Positions 26,297 through 35,549 of a DNA stretch of 46,168 bases are shown here, one piece after another. Positions within the stretch are counted from its first letter, which is position 1; every line of letters starts with the position of its first letter. The DNA lies in assembly GCA_030679985.1 (NCBI GenBank), contig JAUXSI010000004.1, positions 1 to 46,168 of the forward strand, in the 5' to 3' direction. The notes below the pieces were generated by a model. The model saw only the letters and a list, made by a program, of their open reading frames with translations, did not search any database and was not told the origin of the DNA. This stretch comes from Candidatus Moraniibacteriota bacterium. GTDB taxonomy: Bacteria; Patescibacteriota; Minisyncoccia; Moranbacterales; UBA2206. Position numbers and translations under genes: made by a program.

Positions 26297-28179
26297 TGTT
26301 AGAGCGGTACTTCAATCGACGGAGGATGGCCAAGGGGATGGAAATAGAGGATTCCATAATGACCGTAACCGAGAAAGAAGAGGCGGTTATGGAAACGCCT
26401 TTCAAACGGCAGGGACTCGATGTCTTATGGTTCGTCATGGTTGTATTTATCGGCGCCCTGATGGCCAGAGTGGCATATTTAGATATCGTCAAAGGGGAAT
26501 ATTATGCCGATGTTTCCAAGGGCAACCGGATCCGTTCAATCGTAATCAAAGCTCCGCGAGGAAAAATTTTGGACCGGGGTGGACAGGTTTTGGCCGGCAA
26601 CGTCCCAAGTATCGACGCGGTTATCGTGCCGAGCGATTTGCCGGATGACTCCGGACAAAGGACCGCGGTAGCCGGGCAAGTGGCGGAAATCTTGAAATTG
26701 GAAAAAGGGAATGTGGAGGCCGCGATCGAAAGCCAGAATCGCAAGTCATCCGATCCGATCCTGCTGGCGGAAAATATCACCCAGGAACAAGCCCTGCTTT
26801 TGTCGGAAAAAGCCAGGAATCTTCCAGGAATAACGGTGGATAATACCGCCATCCGGAATTATGGGGATAGCAATATCTTTTCCGCGATCATCGGTTATGA
26901 TGGCAAGATAACCCGAGAAGAGATGAACAAGGATTCCAGTTATGTTATGACGGATTATATCGGGAAAACGGCTTTGGAAAAACAATATGAAAAAGAACTG
27001 CGCGGGGTGCCAGGCGCCAAACAGGTCGAAGTCGATTCGATGGGGAATGTGAAAAAGAATTTGGGTATTATCAATCCGCAGGCAGGGAACGATTTGGTTT
27101 TGAATATCGACGCAGGACTGCAAAAAAAATTATACGACAGTATGGCGGGCATCCTGGAAGCGACCGGCACGCGGACCGCCGCCGCCGTAGCGATCGATCC
27201 GAGGAACGGCGGGGTGCTGGCGATGGTCAGCTTTCCGAATTATGACAATAACCTGTTCGCACGCGGAATTTCCAATGATGAATACCGGTCCATCGTTTCG
27301 GATAAGGATCTGCCTCTTTTGAACCGGGCTGTCGACGGCGAATATCCGCCCGGATCAACTTTGAAAATGGCGGTCGCCGCCGCCGCCCTTTCGGAGGGAA
27401 CCATCAGTCCGTCGACGATCATCGACGGGATGGGCGGCAGTATCCATATCGGCACTTTCCGCTTCGGCGATTGGAAGACGCACGCCGCAAGCGATGTCAG
27501 GACGGCTATCGCGGAGAGTAATGATATCTTCTTCTATTCCATCGGGGGCGGCTATGGGAATATTGCCGGACTGGGTATGGGTCGGATGAAAAAATATAAC
27601 AACCTTTTCGGTTTTGGCAGTCCGACCGGCATCGATCTGCCTGGCGAGTCAAGCGGATTCATTCCGGACGAACAATGGAAACTGGATAAATTGAAAGAAA
27701 AATGGTATATCGGGAATTCATATCACGCTTCAATCGGTCAGGGATACATAACTGCCACGCCTTTGCAATTTGCGAATTATACGGCCTCTTTGGCCAATGG
27801 CGGGACGCTGTATTCCCCCAAGATAGTCAGCCAGATCAAAAAAGGCGACGGCCAGTCCGAATATATCAATCCGGACATAATCAGGAAAAATTTCATCGAT
27901 AGTCCGATTATGCAAGTCATCCGGGAAGGTATGCGCAAGACCGTGACGGACGGGACGGCCCAGCCGCTTAAAGATCTATCTATTGAGGTGGCGGGAAAAA
28001 CCGGCACGGCGCAATTCGGAAGTGAAGGGAAAACCCATGGCTGGTTCGTTTCGTTCGCTCCGTATGATAATCCGGAAATCGCCATGGCTATCATCGCGGA
28101 AGGCGGCGGGGACGGGCACTCGTCCGGAGTGCCGGTCACCAAGGAGGTCTATGAATATTATTTCAACCGCGGCAAGTAG
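26296..28179 (+). CDS. mrdA: Penicillin-binding protein 2 (peptidoglycan transpeptidase)
   Basis: YPPGSTLKMAVAAAAL (STxK), SND, and VAGKTGTAQF (KTG) motifs. Confidence 0.95.
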   Translation: MLERYFNRRRMAKGMEIEDSIMTVTEKEEAVMETPFKRQGLDVLWFVMVVFIGALMARVAYLDIVKGEYYADVSKGNRIRSIVIKAPRGKILDRGGQVLAGNVPSIDAVIVPSDLPDDSGQRTAVAGQVAEILKLEKGNVEAAIESQNRKSSDPILLAENITQEQALLLSEKARNLPGITVDNTAIRNYGDSNIFSAIIGYDGKITREEMNKDSSYVMTDYIGKTALEKQYEKELRGVPGAKQVEVDSMGNVKKNLGIINPQAGNDLVLNIDAGLQKKLYDSMAGILEATGTRTAAAVAIDPRNGGVLAMVSFPNYDNNLFARGISNDEYRSIVSDKDLPLLNRAVDGEYPPGSTLKMAVAAAALSEGTISPSTIIDGMGGSIHIGTFRFGDWKTHAASDVRTAIAESNDIFFYSIGGGYGNIAGLGMGRMKKYNNLFGFGSPTGIDLPGESSGFIPDEQWKLDKLKEKWYIGNSYHASIGQGYITATPLQFANYTASLANGGTLYSPKIVSQIKKGDGQSEYINPDIIRKNFIDSPIMQVIREGMRKTVTDGTAQPLKDLSIEVAGKTGTAQFGSEGKTHGWFVSFAPYDNPEIAMAIIAEGGGDGHSSGVPVTKEVYEYYFNRGK

Positions 28180-28214
28180 GCGAATTGGCTGAATATGCCC
28201 GAAAAAGGCTTGGA

Positions 28215-28242
28215 TTGACAATAATTTTCCAGCTGTTATAAT
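28215..28242 (+). promoter_or_regulatory. Consensus promoter TTGACA-N16-TATAAT upstream of greA
   Basis: TTGACA 28215-28220, TATAAT 28237-28242. Confidence 0.85.
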
Positions 28243-28256
28243 AGTCTTGATATTTT

Positions 28257-28292
28257 AATTTACTGTCCCCCGAGGACAGTAAATTTTATTAG
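28257..28292 (+). promoter_or_regulatory. greA leader hairpin (attenuator-like)
   Basis: Perfect 12-bp stem AATTTACTGTCC-cccga-GGACAGTAAATT followed by TTATT. Confidence 0.65.
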
Positions 28293-28323
28293 ACAACCCA
28301 AGATAATTTTTAAGGACATTGAT

Positions 28324-28779
28324 ATGGTAAAATTCGTAACTGAAGAGGGCTTGAAGAAAATTAAAGAAGAATTGGAGCATAGAAAAACGACGGTGCGCCA
28401 GGAAATCGCCAATGCGATCAAAGAGGCGAAAGAGCAGGGTGATTTGAGCGAAAACGCCGAGTATAGCGAAGCCAAGAGGCAACAGGCGGAAAACGAGGCG
28501 CGCGTGGCCGAGTTGGAATTTATGCTCAAGGAAGTGACTGTGGTGACTCGCGACCAATCCATGGATTCCGTGCAAATGGGATCGAAAGTGATCGTCCATT
28601 TCAACGGATCGGATATGGAATTCCAAATCGTCGGTTCCAACGAGGCTAGTCCGGCGGAAATGAAAATTTCCAACGAGTCGCCGTTGGGCAAGGGATTCAT
28701 CGGCAAGAAAAAAGGTGATGAGGTTGAAATCGATACGCCGGGCGGAAAAGTGAAATATAAGATTCTAGATGTAAAATAA
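28324..28779 (+). CDS. greA: Transcription elongation factor GreA
   Basis: ANAIKEAKEQGDLSENAEYSEAKRQQAENEARVAELE; SPLGKGFIGKKKGDEVEIDTPGG. Confidence 0.97.
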   Translation: MVKFVTEEGLKKIKEELEHRKTTVRQEIANAIKEAKEQGDLSENAEYSEAKRQQAENEARVAELEFMLKEVTVVTRDQSMDSVQMGSKVIVHFNGSDMEFQIVGSNEASPAEMKISNESPLGKGFIGKKKGDEVEIDTPGGKVKYKILDVK

Positions 28780-28800
28780 TTTAGAAAAATTTTTGATATC

Positions 28801-28846
28801 AAAAGCCAAGCTTAGGAATAATTTCCAGGCTTGGTTTTGTTTTTTG
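28801..28846 (+). terminator. Intrinsic terminator after greA
   Basis: AAGCCAAGC..GGAA-taa-TTTCC..GCTTGGTTTTGTTTTTT. Confidence 0.88.
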
Positions 28847-28887
28847 GTGGGCATTGAAGTTGAGTGGTATGCTATAATTAAATAAAA

Positions 28888-28920
28888 ATGGATAGAGACA
28901 TTAATATTAAATTTTTATAG
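28888..28920 (+). other. Putative 10-codon upstream ORF (MDRDINIKFL-TAG), in frame with the downstream asparagine-synthase-like gene
   Basis: -10 TGCTATAAT (TATAAT 28873-28878) lies 9 nt before the ATG at 28888; TAG at 28918-28920; next ATG at 28924. Confidence 0.4.
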
Positions 28921-28923
28921 ATT

Positions 28924-30993
28924 ATGAGTGTATTTGAAAATAATATAGAAAAGATATCTAAATTAACTTGTGGCATTTCTGGTAAATGGGATGGTGCTGA
29001 TCATTTTAGTAAGAATGAGAAAAACTTTCCATTGAATATTGAGGATAATAGCGGTTCAGGTGGACAACTAAAAAGTCCGGAAGATAGTGTTGGGGGGATG
29101 CTGGACATCATTGCACATAGAGGGCCGGATGCAAAAACTATCATTTCCAGCAAGGATAGTTCATATGTCGCAGGTCAAAGTCGTTTGGCTATTGTTGGAT
29201 TGAGAGAAGATGATATGCGTTTTGATAGTATGAAATCAATGGAATTTAGGGATGGAGAAAGGGAGTATATCTTGACTTTTAATGGCGAGATTTATAATTA
29301 TAGGGAATTGCAGAACGAATTAATAAAAAAAGGTTATGTTTTTGAAACTGAAACGGATACGGAGGTCCTATTGAAATTTTTAGTAGAATATGGAATTATA
29401 GGTGTTGAGAGATTAGATGGTCAATTTGCTTTTGCCTTTAGGGATTCAGAAAAGAAGGAAATTTATTTTGCTAGAGATCGCACTGGTAAGAAGCCGCTTT
29501 ATTATTATTTTGATGGAGAAAAACTTTATTTCGCGTCTGAGCCGAATGCGATTGTTCCGGAAATCGGTTTTGATCCGAATATGGAATCAATTACATCTTT
29601 TTTCATTGACGGGGCGACTTTTGCAGCCGGAGAGGAGCCGATAGGTGAGTCTATATATAAAGATATTGCGCAATTAAAGCCGGGGGAAATTATCAAATTT
29701 GATGAGACCAATAGGCGCTTGGAGAAAAATATATACGCCGTCCTGCCTATAAAAGATATCGTCGAAAAAAAAGAAACGCGGGAGTATATACAGGATTTAA
29801 GAATTAATTTGGAAATTGCTATTAGGAAAAGGGTTGCTCCAGAGGTTCAGATGGGCGCAGCGTTAAGCGGTGGTTTGGATTCTAGTATCGTGACATTGAT
29901 TACGGCTGATGAATTGAAAAAGTATGACAAGAAATTAATAGCAGCATCTATTTTTTATACAGCCCAAGCAAAAAACGAGGACTATAAGCATGCTAAGATC
30001 GTGGCGGATACATGTGAGAACGTGGAACTTTTCGCAACTGAAATATCGCCAGAAAATTTCCTGGATAATTTGGAGGAAATGGTAAAGGCTTTGGGGATTC
30101 AGGATAGTATTAGACAGTTGGCCATGTATGCTAACTATAAAAAATTAAAAGAAAATGGCGTTAAGGTTGCAGTTATAGGCGAAGGAGCGGATGAATTCAA
30201 TTGGGGCTATTGGCATAAGTTTCCTGGCCTAAGGGAAGACAGGGAAGAATGTTCGACAGCTGAAGGCTTGAAGGAATTAATTTTAGGAAGAAAAGAATAT
30301 GTTGAAAAATTGGTTTCAGATAAAATAATAAGTACGATTGATTTTGAAAAAGGCATAAATTATTTAGTAGATATTTATAATAGCTTTGAAACAAATGATT
30401 CCACCAGGAGGATGATGGGAGTTTATGCATTAGCATTTATGGGTTTTCTTAATAAAGCTAACGATCGCTTATCAATGGCTAATTCTATCGAAGCCAGAGC
30501 GCCATATCAAGATAATAAGGTTGTTGAGACATGCTTGAATATTCCTCGGGAAGAGCAAATAACCGAGAATACTGAAAAATACATATTAAGAGAGGCATTT
30601 AAGAATGTTCTTCCTGAAAGTATATATAAGAGGCCTAAAGAACCATTACCAGCCGCAGCTCATATGGCTTATCATGAAAAAATAGCGGAAGAATTTAAGA
30701 GAAGATTAGAGGGTGTTGATGGGAGTTTTTGGGATTATTTCAATAAAGAAACCTGGTTCAATATTTTAAAAAGTTATGAAACAAGGATAGTTGATTTAAA
30801 AAATGAATTTCTGGATTCTGAGGAGGCCGGATCAAAATTGATGGTTTGGAGAAAGGCCAGTTCAAAAATCGATATAATCGGCCATGAAGAAGATGGTAAA
30901 TATATAGCAGGTAAAAATATTTTAACTAATGATGTTTTTAAATTACTTACTACGATTATTTGGTATAGTCAGAATTTAAAATATTCTAAATAA
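28924..30993 (+). CDS. Asparagine synthase (glutamine-hydrolysing)-like amidotransferase with atypical N-terminus
   Basis: TCGISGKW, LTFNGEIYNYRELQNEL, ARDRTGKKPLYYY, ALSGGLDSSIV, VIGEGADEFNWGY. Confidence 0.9.
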   Translation: MSVFENNIEKISKLTCGISGKWDGADHFSKNEKNFPLNIEDNSGSGGQLKSPEDSVGGMLDIIAHRGPDAKTIISSKDSSYVAGQSRLAIVGLREDDMRFDSMKSMEFRDGEREYILTFNGEIYNYRELQNELIKKGYVFETETDTEVLLKFLVEYGIIGVERLDGQFAFAFRDSEKKEIYFARDRTGKKPLYYYFDGEKLYFASEPNAIVPEIGFDPNMESITSFFIDGATFAAGEEPIGESIYKDIAQLKPGEIIKFDETNRRLEKNIYAVLPIKDIVEKKETREYIQDLRINLEIAIRKRVAPEVQMGAALSGGLDSSIVTLITADELKKYDKKLIAASIFYTAQAKNEDYKHAKIVADTCENVELFATEISPENFLDNLEEMVKALGIQDSIRQLAMYANYKKLKENGVKVAVIGEGADEFNWGYWHKFPGLREDREECSTAEGLKELILGRKEYVEKLVSDKIISTIDFEKGINYLVDIYNSFETNDSTRRMMGVYALAFMGFLNKANDRLSMANSIEARAPYQDNKVVETCLNIPREEQITENTEKYILREAFKNVLPESIYKRPKEPLPAAAHMAYHEKIAEEFKRRLEGVDGSFWDYFNKETWFNILKSYETRIVDLKNEFLDSEEAGSKLMVWRKASSKIDIIGHEEDGKYIAGKNILTNDVFKLLTTIIWYSQNLKYSK

Positions 30994-30997
30994 AAAT

Positions 30998-31579
30998 ATG
31001 AAAAAAAGCGAATTAAAAATCAATTACAAAAACACTGCATTGTTGATTATTGATATGCAAAATGATTTTATTGAAAAGGATGCAATTATCGAAGTTCCTG
31101 GAATAAGGAAGAATTTATTAAAGTATGCGAGATTTATTGATGAATGTAGGAATAAGGGAATTTCGATAATATATACTAAACATATATTCAGTCCGAGAAA
31201 TAATCCGATTGAGGCCAGATTGTTTCCTGAGCTTTCTAAAAATGGCTTAAGAAAAAATACCCATGGAAGCGATATCGTAACGGAGTTGTATCCGAAAGGA
31301 AATGATGTGATAATTGAAAAAAATAGATATGACGCTTTTTATGGAACTAATCTAGATAATGTTTTGAAGGATAAAAAAATAAAGAATATTATAATTTCCG
31401 GAACTATGACGAACATATGCTGTGACTCAACTATGCGTTCGGCTATGTATAGGGATTATAACATTTTGTTTTTATCTGACTTGAATTATGCATTTGATAA
31501 AAAAGTACACGATAGCACTCTTAAAACCGTGGAAACTAATTTTGGGCTGGTCGTGTCGTCGAAACAATTTAGTTTCTGA
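30998..31579 (+). CDS. Isochorismatase-family cysteine hydrolase
   Basis: ALLIIDMQNDFI, IIEKNRYDAFYGTNLD, ISGTMTNICCDSTMRSAMYRDY (D/K/C triad). Confidence 0.88.
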   Translation: MKKSELKINYKNTALLIIDMQNDFIEKDAIIEVPGIRKNLLKYARFIDECRNKGISIIYTKHIFSPRNNPIEARLFPELSKNGLRKNTHGSDIVTELYPKGNDVIIEKNRYDAFYGTNLDNVLKDKKIKNIIISGTMTNICCDSTMRSAMYRDYNILFLSDLNYAFDKKVHDSTLKTVETNFGLVVSSKQFSF

Positions 31580-31696
31580 TAGTAAATGGGTCAATATATG
31601 CCTATAAGTTACATTATCGTTAAATATTTGATTTTATGGGCTTTTTACGATAGAATTTAATTTATATGGCGCTAAATACTAATTTGAAACACTACG

Positions 31697-33145
31697 ATGA
31701 GGGAAGATATCTTGCAGACAAAATTGGATAAATTGGATAATATCCGCGCGTTCGGCATGGAGGCCTATCCGGAAAAAACCCGGCGGGATATGGACAACAA
31801 GGAGGCTTTGGATAGATTTGATGAATTAGGCGGAAAAGAAATCACCATGGTGGGGCGGGTACGGTCATTCCGGCCGATGGGCGGTTCGACTTTCGCGCAC
31901 ATCGAGGATGGGTCCGGAAAAATCCAATTGTTTTTGAACAAGAACAACATCGATGAAGCGAAATATAAATTATTCGCCAAAAATGTCGAGCTGGGGGATT
32001 TCGTGCAGGTGACCGGCAAGCTTTTCAAGACCAAACAGGAGGAAAAGACCTTGGAGGTCCACGACTGGACGATGTTGTCGAAAAATATGCGGCCGATACC
32101 GACCGAGCATTTCGGTATCAAGGATGAAGAGGAAAAACTGCGCAGGCGGTATTTGGATTTACTGGCCAATCCGGAAACGCGCGAACTTTTCCGTAAGAAA
32201 AATAAATTTTGGCAGACCGTGCGTCAAAGCTTGGCGCAGGAAGATTTTTTGGAGGTGCAGACTCCCGTGTTGGAGCATATTCCGGGAGGAGCCGACGCGG
32301 AGCCGTTTTTGACCCATCATAACGCCCTTGACCAAGATTTTTATCTGCGTATCTCGCTCGAACTTCCCCTTAAAAGACTTTTGGTCGGAGGTTACGAAAA
32401 AGTTTTTGAAATCGGGAGATGTTTCCGCAATGAAGGGATGGATAGGGAGCATCTGCAAGAATTCGATAATACGGAATTTTATGCCGGCTATTGGGATTTG
32501 GAAAAAGGGATGAAATTCGTCGAATCTTTGTATAAAAAAATAGTATTTGAAACGACAGGCGGCTATGAAACGGAATATGAAGGGGACAAGATAAATTGGA
32601 ATATCGATTTCCCCCATATTGATTATTTTACGGAATTTAAAAAAATTACGGGTTTTGATTTGTCGGAAGATATTCCGGTTGAAGATCTGAAAAAGAAGGC
32701 GGATGAGCTGGGCGTGAAATATGAAGCGAATTACGGCAAGGGCAGGATGATCGATACGATTTATAAAAAAACGATCCGACAGAAATTGATCCAACCTTGT
32801 TTTTTGGTGGGCCATCCGATCGATGTTTCGCCTTTGGCGAAAGCCGATCCAAGCAATCCGCGTAAGACTTTGCGGATGCAGCCGATCGCCGGAAGGTCGG
32901 AATTGGGCAATGGCTTCGCCGAATTGAATGATCCGATCGACCAGAAAAGCAGGTTTGAACAGCAGATGAAGATGCGCGAGGCGGGGGACGCGGAAGCCCA
33001 GATGATGGACGAAGATTTCATTGAAGCCTTGGAATACGGCATGCCTCCGGCTTTCGGGTTTGGGATGGGCGAGCGATTTTTCTCTTTCATAATGGACAGG
33101 TCTATCCGCGAAACGGTCATTTTCGCCGCGGTAAAAAAGAAATAA
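31697..33145 (+). CDS. lysS: Lysyl-tRNA synthetase, class II
   Basis: RVRSFRPMGGSTFAHIEDGSGKIQLF; FEIGRCFRNEGMDREHLQEFDNTEFYAGYWD; C-terminal class II motif 3. Confidence 0.96.
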   Translation: MREDILQTKLDKLDNIRAFGMEAYPEKTRRDMDNKEALDRFDELGGKEITMVGRVRSFRPMGGSTFAHIEDGSGKIQLFLNKNNIDEAKYKLFAKNVELGDFVQVTGKLFKTKQEEKTLEVHDWTMLSKNMRPIPTEHFGIKDEEEKLRRRYLDLLANPETRELFRKKNKFWQTVRQSLAQEDFLEVQTPVLEHIPGGADAEPFLTHHNALDQDFYLRISLELPLKRLLVGGYEKVFEIGRCFRNEGMDREHLQEFDNTEFYAGYWDLEKGMKFVESLYKKIVFETTGGYETEYEGDKINWNIDFPHIDYFTEFKKITGFDLSEDIPVEDLKKKADELGVKYEANYGKGRMIDTIYKKTIRQKLIQPCFLVGHPIDVSPLAKADPSNPRKTLRMQPIAGRSELGNGFAELNDPIDQKSRFEQQMKMREAGDAEAQMMDEDFIEALEYGMPPAFGFGMGERFFSFIMDRSIRETVIFAAVKKK

Positions 33146-33192
33146 TTTTTAGGGGCGCTAAGGAGGACAAAAACCAGGGTCGGAAAAAATCA

Positions 33193-33828
33193 ATGGAAAA
33201 AATATTCGATTTTTTGCATAAAATTGAAAAATTAAAATCCACCCTACGGTTCAGCGGCAGGGCTATCAAGGGCCGGCCGGAATCCAGCGCGGAACATTCT
33301 TGGCGGTTGACGCTGATGGTTTTTGTTTTCGCGGAAGAATTGAAGTTAGATTTGGATGTCAATCACGCTGTCAGGATGGCGATCGTGCATGATTTGGCCG
33401 AGGCGATAACCGGGGATATCGACGCGCTGGACATTTATGACGGAAAAGTATCCAAAGAAGAAAAAGAAAAAATGGAAATTGCGGCTATGGATGAATTGAG
33501 GGATACTTTGCCTGATGGACTGGGTTCGGATATCTATGGTTTGTGGCAAGAATATGTAGAGGGGGAGACCAGGGAGGCGCGATTTGTGAAAGCTTTGGAC
33601 AAGATAGAAACTTTGACGCAAGTCTATGAGGCCGGACACGAATTTTATATCAGGCCGGATTTCATCCCGAATTATGCCGACCAGGCGGTGAAAAAATTTC
33701 CCGAATTGATCGAATCTTTGATGATAGTCAAAAGAAAATTAAAAACGGAATATGCCAAGGGCGGATTGGAATGGAAAGATGGCTATGATGAAATAATACA
33801 AACCGTATATTCCCATACGACCATATAA
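33193..33828 (+). CDS. HD-domain hydrolase, YfbR-like (5'-deoxynucleotidase type)
   Basis: SSAEHSWRLTLM...MAIVHDLAEAITGDIDA. Confidence 0.88.
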   Translation: MEKIFDFLHKIEKLKSTLRFSGRAIKGRPESSAEHSWRLTLMVFVFAEELKLDLDVNHAVRMAIVHDLAEAITGDIDALDIYDGKVSKEEKEKMEIAAMDELRDTLPDGLGSDIYGLWQEYVEGETREARFVKALDKIETLTQVYEAGHEFYIRPDFIPNYADQAVKKFPELIESLMIVKRKLKTEYAKGGLEWKDGYDEIIQTVYSHTTI

Positions 33829-33857
33829 GGAAGGATTGAAAAAGTAGGAATAATTTT

Positions 33858-34325
33858 ATGGAACAGAGATATGTCGTTTGCGGCATAGCCCAAAGGGGCG
33901 ATGAGATAATTCTTGGAAAAAAGGCCAAAGGCGTTGCGCCATATCCGGATGTTTGGCATACTCCGGGCGGAGGTGCGGATGATTTTGAATTAGCCCGGGA
34001 ATTGTATGCGAAAGGAGATTTTGAAAATATTTATTTTCAAAACGAATTGAAGCGGGAAATGAAGGAGGAATTGGGAATTGAGATTGCGAATATACGCAGT
34101 ATCGTTCCGGAATACCGATCTGAACCGAGACAAGGCGAGGCTGTCGGCAAGCAAGGAGAATTGATCCATTATTACTTTTTGGAATATCTATGTGATTACG
34201 CGGGCGGAGGGCTTCGGCCAGGTGATGATTTGGCGGAAGCTAAATGGGTCAAGAAGAATGAATTGAAAAACGTCTCACTTACTCCGCCAAGCCAGGAAAT
34301 GTATCAAGAATTAGGTTGGATTTAA
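33858..34325 (+). CDS. NUDIX hydrolase
   Basis: HTPGGGADDFE...NELKREMKEELGIEI (Nudix-like box). Confidence 0.8.
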   Translation: MEQRYVVCGIAQRGDEIILGKKAKGVAPYPDVWHTPGGGADDFELARELYAKGDFENIYFQNELKREMKEELGIEIANIRSIVPEYRSEPRQGEAVGKQGELIHYYFLEYLCDYAGGGLRPGDDLAEAKWVKKNELKNVSLTPPSQEMYQELGWI

Positions 34326-34359
34326 AAAGCATGGATAATAGTTTGGGGTAAATAAAAAA

Positions 34360-34959
34360 ATGAAAATTTTAATCGGGACCAATAATCAGGATAAATTGGC
34401 CCAGTATCGGCGGGTTTTCCAAGAAGTGAATTTTGATGCGGAAATCTTGTCTTTGGCGGATTTGCAGATTGATTTTGATGTAGAGGAAGATGGAGACAAT
34501 CTTTTGCACAATGCTCAGAAGAAGGCCCGGGAATATGCGGAAATATCAGGTTTGTTGACGATGGCGGATGATACCGGACTTTTTGTTGATGCGCTGGACG
34601 GCGAGCCGGGCATCCATGCCAAGCGTTGGCACGCCGGAACTGAGTATGAGCGATGCTTGAAATTATTAGACAGGATGAAAGATGTTCCGAAAGATCAGCG
34701 TAGTGCTAGATATATCGGCGTGGTGGCCACATATGATCCGCGGAATAAGGAAATTTGGTTCCATGAAACTAAAGCCGAGGGTTTTATCGTTGGTAGCGCA
34801 GATGAGATGAAGGGTGATAACGGTTTCGGTTATGACCCGATATTGCATGTGACAAGCTTTGGAAAAAATTACGCGGAGCTTAGCAATAGCGAGATAGATG
34901 TGATAAGCCATCGGACGAACGGCATAAGAGAATTTATAAAGAAATATTTAAATAAATGA
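34360..34959 (+). CDS. rdgB: XTP/dITP diphosphatase (RdgB/HAM1 family)
   Basis: IGTNNQDKLAQYRRVF; MADDTGLFVDALDGEPGIHAKRW; GDNGFGYDPIL. Confidence 0.93.
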   Translation: MKILIGTNNQDKLAQYRRVFQEVNFDAEILSLADLQIDFDVEEDGDNLLHNAQKKAREYAEISGLLTMADDTGLFVDALDGEPGIHAKRWHAGTEYERCLKLLDRMKDVPKDQRSARYIGVVATYDPRNKEIWFHETKAEGFIVGSADEMKGDNGFGYDPILHVTSFGKNYAELSNSEIDVISHRTNGIREFIKKYLNK

Positions 34960-35537
34960 GAAAAATTATTTTAGCCTCTAAATCGCCAAGAAGAAAGTTT
35001 TTGCTGGAGCAAATCGGGCTTGGGTTTGATATCCGTGAAAGCGAATATGAAGAAGACATGACGGTCATGAGCGACCCGCATGAGCTGGTCAAATTTTTGG
35101 CACTTAGCAAAGCCCAGGATGTGGCCAGGCACTATGAGGACGCTATCATTATCGGAGCGGATACTTTTGTTATTTTTAATGATAAATTTATCGGAAAACC
35201 GAAAGATGAGCAAGATGCTAGAAGAATATTGCAAAGCTTTTCTGGCAAGGAACATGAGGTTGCTACGGGCTTTGCTATTATTGATACGAAAAATAATATT
35301 ACAATAAATGATGTCGGAACGGCCTTGGTAAGATTCAGGGAATTATCTGAAGAGGAAATCGATAATTATATCGCTACCGGAGAACCTATGACGAGGGCTG
35401 GCGCGTATGGCTTGATGGAGAGGGCGGCGGTTTTGATTGAAAGCATCAATGGTGATTTTTATTCGGTCATCGGATTGCCGCTTAATAAGGTTTATGTGAA
35501 TCTATTGAAAATGGGAGTGGATGCGCTTAAATTTTAA
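34956..35537 (+). CDS. maf: Maf-family nucleotide pyrophosphatase
   Basis: ILASKSPRRKFLLEQIG; IIGADTFVIFNDKFIGKP; GAYGLMERAAVLIESINGDFYSVIGLPL. Confidence 0.95.
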   Translation: MRKIILASKSPRRKFLLEQIGLGFDIRESEYEEDMTVMSDPHELVKFLALSKAQDVARHYEDAIIIGADTFVIFNDKFIGKPKDEQDARRILQSFSGKEHEVATGFAIIDTKNNITINDVGTALVRFRELSEEEIDNYIATGEPMTRAGAYGLMERAAVLIESINGDFYSVIGLPLNKVYVNLLKMGVDALKF

Positions 35538-35549
35538 ATAAAAAAACCA

